Assembly (NCBI RefSeq): GCF_000208865.1
Contig: NC_018386.1
Coordinates: forward strand, 1,550,001 to 1,614,000
Direction: 5' to 3'
Source: Neospora caninum Liverpool
Taxonomy: Eukaryota; Apicomplexa; Conoidasida; Eucoccidiorida; Sarcocystidae
Length of the DNA: 64,000 nucleotides
How positions within the stretch are numbered: the first letter of the stretch is position 1; every line of letters begins with the position of its first letter. Below are positions 56,995 to 64,000 of the stretch, piece after piece. Made by a program: the position numbers and the translations under genes. The notes below the pieces were generated by a model, which did not search any database, had not been told where the DNA came from, and was given only the letters and a program-made list of their open reading frames with translations.

Positions 56995-59900
56995 ATGGAC
57001 GGGAAACGCGAAGATGTCTCGCGGGCGTCGCCGGCCGTCGCGGCCTCGGCGCGTGGCGACGAGGGAAAAAACTCCGCCACAAATGGAGTTAAAGTCGAAT
57101 CTCAGATGTATCAACAGTTGAGGAAGCTCATCAACGTCGTGGTAAGTCCCTTTGCTGCGACAAAAACGTTTCCTCTCCGGTGCGGTGCCCGTCCACAAAG
57201 GGGACCACCCGACGAACGAGGTGTACTGCCAGGGACATCCATGTCGATTTGCCGACGCCCAAATATCTACATTTGGGAATAAAGATGCAGACAACCAGTT
57301 GCGGGACGTGTTCAACTCGCTCCATGCATGCTTGTCTAAGCGTGGAACAGTGTGAAAACTGCGTATCCAAGGTGCCAGCCGAGGTCCACTGCAACCCTGT
57401 AGAAAAACCTGTACGGGTGGCGTGCCCCTCTGTATGTACACTTCGTTCCGCTGCCGACTGTTTTCTAGTTCGTTCGCTTCCTTGTTGCCTTTTCTCGCGC
57501 CGCGGCTCTAGACGGAAATAGCTACGCCGTTCTTGGAATTCGCCGAGCGTCTCTCTAGCAATGCAATCGAGCCGTGTCCACCGCAGAACAGCGCCTTCCC
57601 CGGTCTTCTACCGGTCACATTTTTCCACGGGCTGCGGACGCAGTTCGCTTGTTCGTCTTTCACTCACGACGCGTGCCCGTCCATCTCAAATCTTGATATA
57701 GACGTATAGGCGTAGCCACATGCGCGCCAGTAGATCCGTAGAGCCGCTGACGATGGGTGATCCTGTGCAATACGAGAAAATTGTGTGGAAGGCTGTTCTC
57801 TGTCAACCAGCAACATTGTCTCCGATCGGTTCCATTGCGAATTCGACGCTTTCAGGACGAACTCAGAGATGTCGGCCTTCAGCAGTTTATCCAGTTGCCG
57901 AGGATCTGTGTCGTGGGGACACAGTCCGCAGGTAACCTTCCCAGAGCCATACGCAGACATATACATATATACATATATATACACAATTATGCGTATGAAT
58001 ACGTATATGCGTATGTGAGTGTAAGTGTACAAGTCTGTACGCGCGTCCCTCTTTATACAGCAGTAGTTTGTGCATCCACGTGGATCTGCACTATCGACTG
58101 TCGGCATGCATTTGCAGGCGCTGCTTAGAAAGGATTCCGTTATGTTTGCTACTTTACATAGGACTGGTTGGCCTTCTGTGCATGCGCGAATAGGGATTCC
58201 TTTGCACGTCTTGGAGCAACCAGTAGCCTAGGCAGCCTTTCGTGTTGGCTCCCGCCCTGCAGTCAGATTGGTCCCCCGGTGGGATGTGTGCCTCTTCTCT
58301 CCCTGTCTCGCCTCTTCACACATGGTTTGTCCTTTCTTTCTTCTCGAATTCGTGACAGGCAAGAGCTCGGTCTTGGAAGCTATCGTCGGTTTGGACTTTT
58401 TACCACGTGGCGATGGAGTTGTCACACGGCGGCCTCTCGAACTGCGTCTCGTTCATCTCTCCGAGGGTAAGAAGACTGCCGTACTTCAAGGAAAAGCTCG
58501 TCGATCCTCTCAGTACCTCTCCTGCACCCATATATATATATTTATATATATATATATATTTATATGTATACTTATATATATATATATATTTATATATATA
58601 TTTATATGTATGGATGAGGTACGTGTGTATCCACTTGTGTGCATACACACGTATCTGTTCGTGCACACACGGCTGTGTGACGAGATATTAATGGGTGACT
58701 GTGGAGGTGGAGTTATTGCGACCGTTTTCCCGGGCGTTGTCTCACGGGGGCTGGTTCCGAAGTGGGTGTTTGCAGCGGAGCATGATTTGAACGAGGCATA
58801 CGCGGTTTTTGAGAACGACAAAGGGAGGAAGATTCGCGACTTTGAACAAGTTCGACAAGAAATTGACCGCTTGACAGACCAAGTGGCTGGTGAGCGACCG
58901 AGACGAAAACGTCTTCGTTCTCTCTCCATTTCGGCACTCGTGCCTTTCACCCTGTTGCCACTCTCTAACTCAACATGCAACTCTACAAGCAAATATATAT
59001 ATATATATATATATATGTTTGTACGTCGATATAAAAGCAGTCCCATATGTACTCTGCTTTGCGTACTGCTGTTTCGCACTGTATCGCTGAGACATGTTTG
59101 AACGGTTCGCCATTTTCGTGTTAGTACGGACTTGCGAATCTGCCTATTGCATGGACGAGCGCGTGTGCATATCCCCCCGTACATGTGGGCTCCTCAGTAA
59201 CGCGAACTGGAAAGCGCATGCGCCACATCTTCAAGTGAACGCCTCATAAAAGAGAGGCACACACTCACGACACTCAATCGTTGTTTGTTTTCACGCGCCT
59301 TCTCTCTTCGACGGTGTCTTTTATCCCTGTCGTTCCGTGAGGCGTTTGCGCTCGGCAACTGTCTAGACACTTGCGCGCAGCGTTGGGTTGGATCCTGTCC
59401 CCTCTTCCCGTCTTAAGGCACGGTTCCTTCGTTTTTCGGTGGTTTTCTCTCTAGCTTGCCACACGATTTTTGTCATCGTGCAGTCGTGACCGCTGGTCGA
59501 GTCCGCGACCCGCCGAAACGGTTCTGAACACGGCACGTTTTTTCCGTTCTGAGGGTTTCGCCATCCAGGCGTTTATGGCGCGTTTTGACCCTTCCTTCCC
59601 TTCGCGCTTCTTTCCACTGCCTTTCCGAAAACGCGCATGCATCGAGCGAACAGTTTGCTCATTTCTGTGTGCAGGCAAAAACAAAGGCATCATCGACAGC
59701 CCAATCGTTCTCACGATTTACGCGACGCAGTGCCCCGACCTCTCTCTCATCGATCTCCCGGGAATCACGCGCGTGCCGCTCAAAGGCTCTGATCAGTCCG
59801 AAGACATCGAGATGCTGACGCGACAAATGGCCCTTCGGTGAGTGAAAAGGCGCGTGTCGGGGGGAAAGATCGAGGGACGGAAACTCGAAAATACCTGGCT

Positions 59901-62900
59901 CTAATACCTCTGTAGCTCTGAGGAAAAAGAAACGCAGGCGCGAGATCAGTTTTTGCTCGGCCCGAGTCCTCTAGTCCGGGGTGGAGCAGGTCACTTCACG
60001 AGTCTGTCAGCAGTTCCCGTCCGTCGAGAGACTCGGGGAAGGAGCTCGGCGTGGACGTGGCGTCAGTTGCTTGGCACACGCGGTTTCGACTTCTCTGAGC
60101 AAAAGGATTTGTCAGAAATGTCTGTTTTCAGATACGCTTCGGATCCCCGGACAATCATTCTCGCGGTTATTCCCGCGAACGTCGGTAAGTGCGGCAGGAA
60201 ACACCCCAAGGGGTTTTAATGCTCTACGGACCGGGGCGAGGAAGATCTGTGGTTTTTCTCTGTTCAACAGGACCATATGCAAGTTTGCCACGGGACCGGA
60301 GTCGCATAGACGTTTCGTGAACCCACCGGTGCCTCTCTTCTTTTTTTTTGCGTTCGCATTCGCCTCGGTCGGCGTCTCGTTTTGTGTCTCGCGCCTCGAC
60401 GTCTTTATAAAAAAGGCACATTTTACGTGCAACGGTTGATTTCAAAGGTGCTGCTGGCCGCACTGCGCGAACCGAACACCAGTTTTAAATCTACACATGT
60501 CAATCTCTACGTTAGCTCAGTGGCAGATGCATACATAAATATATATATATATATATGTATACATATACATATATATGTATATATATGCATAATATATATA
60601 TGTTTGCCTTGTTGCGATTTGTGAGGGCTGGACACAAGCAGTCGGAGTGTGTGCGTCATTGGCGGTGCGAAGGTTTTTTTTTGTGGTTTTTTCTTTTCTG
60701 CAGACATGTCCACCTCGGACGCGCTTCAGATGTCGCGGCGCGTCGACCCTCGCGGCGTGCGAACCATTGGAGTCATCACAAAAATCGATTTAATGGACCG
60801 AGGAACAGATGCCGCCAAGATGCTGATGGGAGAAGAAATTCCGCTGAGACTGGGCTACACCGGTGAGGCGCCGAAAGAGCTCGTCCCAGTCCTCAGTGTT
60901 GCTGTTTTTTCTGTCGACTGTTCGTCGCTTATGGAACTCTGGCATGTCATCTATACGTATGCATTTTAAAAGATAGTGTGCAAACGTACAAACGTACACA
61001 CAGATACAGAAGTATCTGTTTGCTACTTCTATACATATTTGCATGAAGCTGTACAGTGGGTATATGGACATGTGTAGAACAAGATCCTGGCATGTGCTTC
61101 AGTAAGATGTACAGTTAGAGATAGGCTCTTCACTGACGTATACCTCTGTGCGTTCGGTGCGTGATTTTGTTTCCACATGCCGCTTTTCCCTTTTTTTCAG
61201 GGGTGCGCAACAGATCTCAAGCAGATATCCGAGAAGGGAAGTCTGTGCGCGAGTGCCTGGAAGAAGAAAAGACGTATTTCGCGACGCATCCGACGTACCG
61301 TCTCTTGCCGCCGCATCTCGTCGGGGTTCACTCCCTCGTGGACAAACTTACCAAAGTCCTGTTCCGCCACATCAAAAATTTCCTTCCCGAAATTAAACGC
61401 GAAATCGCGAGCAAAACGCGAGTCGTCCTCGACCGCCTGCAGGAACTCGGCGAGGTACGCTGTTGTGAAATCTCTGTTCTCGCAATGCCCAGCGACATCG
61501 ACGTATATGCATGTATAGATACAAAGATGTGGGGGCGTGTGTATATCTTTTTATTGTAGGTGTATGTACTGCGGCGCTTTGTTGCAAAAATTTCTGCATG
61601 TGTGAGTCTGCGGCGTTTTGGCTCGGCTTATATAGGGAGTGCCGCTGGAGCCGTCGGAGCGGGCGCAGCTGCTGTGGACGGCCATCACAGACTACGTTGA
61701 GATTTTCAAAAACACCATCCGAGGGAAATACGACAAACGCCTTCAGATGTACTTTGACCACGTAAGTCCTCTACAGCATACATATATATATATATATATG
61801 AGAAATATGTGTAGTTGTTTGTATATGAATGGTGATGTCGCATGCTTCAGAATCTCCGTAGATACATGTATGTATGTGGATGTGCGTACGTGCATGTGTC
61901 GTTCTATGCGTGTAGGGTGCATGACTCTACAGACCGCGGAAGATGTAAAGGTGTACACGTTCTTTTCCGTTTTTTGTTGACATCTCTGCATTCGGCTATG
62001 CGTGTGCACATGCATATACATACGCATGTATTTGAATATAGATGCATGTGCCGGGGCGTGTTTGGAAGTGGAGACGTGTTGTGTGCTTGTTCTCTCCTGC
62101 GGGCTTCACGGTTCAGCAGAAGGATATCACCGGCGGCAGTCAGATTCGCACGATTTTCAACGAGTTGTTGGAGGAGTTTAACGACAGGAAAGTGACAGAA
62201 GACATCAGCGACTACGAGATCGACGTGGCTATTCGTCTCCACGAGGGCGACTCTCTCCCCGGTTTCCCGTCTCCGGACACGTTTGAGTATTTGATTCTTC
62301 CGTACTTGAAGCGAATCCAGTCGCCAGTTATGGAGTGTCTGGGTAAGGCCCCAAGTGCTTTCGAGAACAGCCCTGGAAAGAGACGCGAGGGGGACGGGGC
62401 TGCAAAACAGCCTGGGCCCCACGCGGCCCACGAGAAGAAGGTCAGAACCGTGGTTTTTTCGTGGGTCGCCGTTGATCGTGTTCTTTCTCCTTTTTCTTCT
62501 CTTTTTTCTCTGCCTGCCTTCTCCACTTTTCTCGCACTGCGTGGCTGTCGCTCTGTTCTTTCCAGATCGCGTGTCGCAAACTCTGGAGCTCCTGAGTCAG
62601 AAGATTGCGAATCGGGTGTTTGGGCGTTTCCCGGCGTTGGCCGAGAAGGTTCTGGAGATGTCGCAGGAGATTCTGATTCGGGAACGCGACCACACGAAGG
62701 CGATTCTGCAGCAGATCGTGGACGCAGAGACGGGCTATCTGTTCACGAACGACGCAAAGTACCTCTCGGAGCACGGAAGCATGATCAGTCAGGAGTCGCC
62801 AGAACAAGTCCCGGGAGCGTACGCCCAACAGGGCACAGGCGCCGTGCAGCTCTACGGGGCGGACGGCCGCCCCGTTCAGTTGGGCCCCGACGGGAAACCG

Positions 62901-64000
62901 ATCCCCCCGCCAACGCATGCAGAGCGCGCGCAGCAAATGCTCTCGAGCATGCAGCAAAGCGTGACGACAATGTGGGCGCAGGGCGGCCGCGAGAAGAAGA
63001 AAACCGTCTACAGCGGTAAGCAGCGCAAACGCAGCAGAAGGGGAGGGGGGGGAGGGGAGACTGGAACGAGGACGAGAGGCGCGCGTTTCGTTGCTTCTTG
63101 CAGGGGAGGAAAAAAGAAAGAAACGCTTCAGAAGATGAAGAGAACTGAGAATCAGGAGGGACGCGCGGAGAGGCGCGGCAGTTTTCTGAGAGAGGTGTGC
63201 GCGTTTCTGAGGTTTCCGGAAGTTTGCATTTCGAATCTCCTCGAGCGCCAGGGTTCCCGCTTTTTTTTCTACGCCTCGAGGGAACTCTCGTTGTCTCTTT
63301 GGCACACTGCGTTGCGTCGAGGCCTGTCCTCGCCGTTTGTCTCTCTGGACTCCTTCCCATGTCTGTGTGTGGAAGTCGAATGGCGGGGTCCAGCCACTGG
63401 GCGCTCTATGTAACCTACAGACTCTAGATACGTACTGAAAGCCGTTTTTAAAACGTTTTTAAACCACAACTTTTTTCGTTTTTTTATAGTAAGCCGTACA
63501 AACAAACAGGTTGATGTCGATGGATCGCTCGCTCTTTCGGGTTTCTGTGTGCATCGGCGCATGCAGTTGCTCTTTGTGCGGGTCTTCCCCGCGAGTCTGA
63601 TCCTTCTCTTGAGCGTCTTTCCTCTCGTGTCATTGACGGCAAGTGTGGTGCGTCGTCAGTTTGAGCGAAGACTCAAAAAGCTGAATTTTCTTTTAAAAAT
63701 AACTTTTTGCTTCTGTTCAGAGCAGTTCATTCGCGAGATCCGCCGCCGCCTGGACTCCTACTTCGCCCTCGTCCTGCGCAACGTCCGGGATTCCGTAAGT
63801 CTACTTATCTTCGCGTGTTTGTATAGATGCATGTATTCAACAGCTTTAGATTATAGATGTACATGAGAACACAAAGTCTCTGTATCTCTATATATCTACA
63901 TGCGTGGAGACAGATATTTGCATGGATACTTCTGCAAGGACATGCGTCTATCAATGTGTATGCATTCATGCAGATACATATATATATAAATATATGTACA
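56995..64000 (+). CDS. DRPB: Dynamin-related protein B, large GTPase; partial (runs off right edge)
   Basis: Twelve exons, all in phase: 56995-57141, 57856-57931, 58359-58466, 58776-58889, 59675-59837, 60132-60184, 60704-60862, 61201-61454, 61636-61761, 62117-62342, 62566-63015, 63721-63794 (650 codons). Further exons lie beyond the window. The start is the first in-frame ATG (MDGKREDV). The GTPase domain has G1 GTQSAGKSS (70-78), G2 Thr 97, G3 DLPG (175-178) and G4 TKID (246-249). A dynamin middle domain follows to about 480, then the [20 protein letters not shown] region, a Gly/Pro linker near 565-600 and the start of the GED ([20 protein letters not shown]). No PH domain is seen. In Toxoplasma, DrpB is needed for formation of secretory organelles (micronemes and rhoptries). 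Assignment to B rather than A or C rests on overall layout and its position near CDC48AP as I remember it, not on an alignment. Confidence 0.92.
58531..58608. repeat. (TA)n microsatellite, DRPB intron 3
   Basis: TATATT/TA run starting about 65 nt after the exon 3 donor. Confidence 0.92.
58992..59017. repeat. (TA)n microsatellite, DRPB intron 4
   Basis: TA run about 103 nt after the exon 4 donor. Confidence 0.92.
60536..60602. repeat. (TA)n/TACATA microsatellite, DRPB intron 6
   Basis: TA run in the second half of intron 6, ending about 100 nt before the exon 7 acceptor. Confidence 0.92.
61780..61800. repeat. (TA)n microsatellite, DRPB intron 9
   Basis: TA run about 20 nt after the exon 9 donor. 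Confidence 0.9.

Overview
The window is nuclear DNA of a tissue-cyst coccidian (Toxoplasma / Neospora / Hammondia group). The evidence is intron-rich genes with GTAAGT/GTGAGT donors and pyrimidine-AG acceptors, long purine- or pyrimidine-biased flanks, (TA)n microsatellites in many introns, TGCATGC motifs, and an apicoplast-type CDC48. I cannot separate the three genera by eye. Two runs of exactly 100 N mark assembly gaps, so this is a scaffolded draft.

Layout. Seven genes are supported, and every exon junction was checked for reading-phase continuity. (1) 1-5485, minus: a partial secreted or membrane protein with a Ser-rich tandem-repeat N-terminus and a Cys-rich module, running off the left edge. 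(2) 8618-11658, minus: an HABP4/SERBP1/Stm1-type RGG mRNA-binding protein. (3) 13847-16590, plus: GPI mannosyltransferase III (PIG-B/Gpi10). (4) 19461-31979, plus: a 17-exon protein kinase with an N-terminal hydrophobic leader, a ROP-like HFD catalytic loop, a very long C-terminal region and two late membrane segments. (5) 33632-42748, minus: apicoplast CDC48 (CDC48AP), complete, 12 exons, about 1028 aa. (6) 45976-53270, minus: a PUF60-like splicing factor with RS, RRM1, RRM2 and UHM, 11 exons, 400 aa. (7) 56995 to the right edge, plus: dynamin-related protein B, 12 exons visible, truncated by the window.

Arrangement. Genes 2/3 and 6/7 are divergent over 2.2 kb and 3.7 kb of putative shared promoter. 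Genes 4/5 converge. No operon logic applies. The themes are secretory-pathway and organelle biology (GPI synthesis, apicoplast import ATPase, dynamin, a secretory-route kinase) plus RNA-binding proteins.

Assembly caution. Bases 27386-28517, just before the first gap, look like one untrimmed Sanger read belonging at 32430-33550 in the opposite orientation. The apparent 1.1 kb inverted repeat is therefore probably an artefact. It lies wholly inside an intron of the kinase gene, and the flanking exons still join in phase. I found no CRISPR array, tRNA, rRNA or intact mobile element. The least described item is the kinase gene, and next the Cys-rich secreted protein at the left edge.
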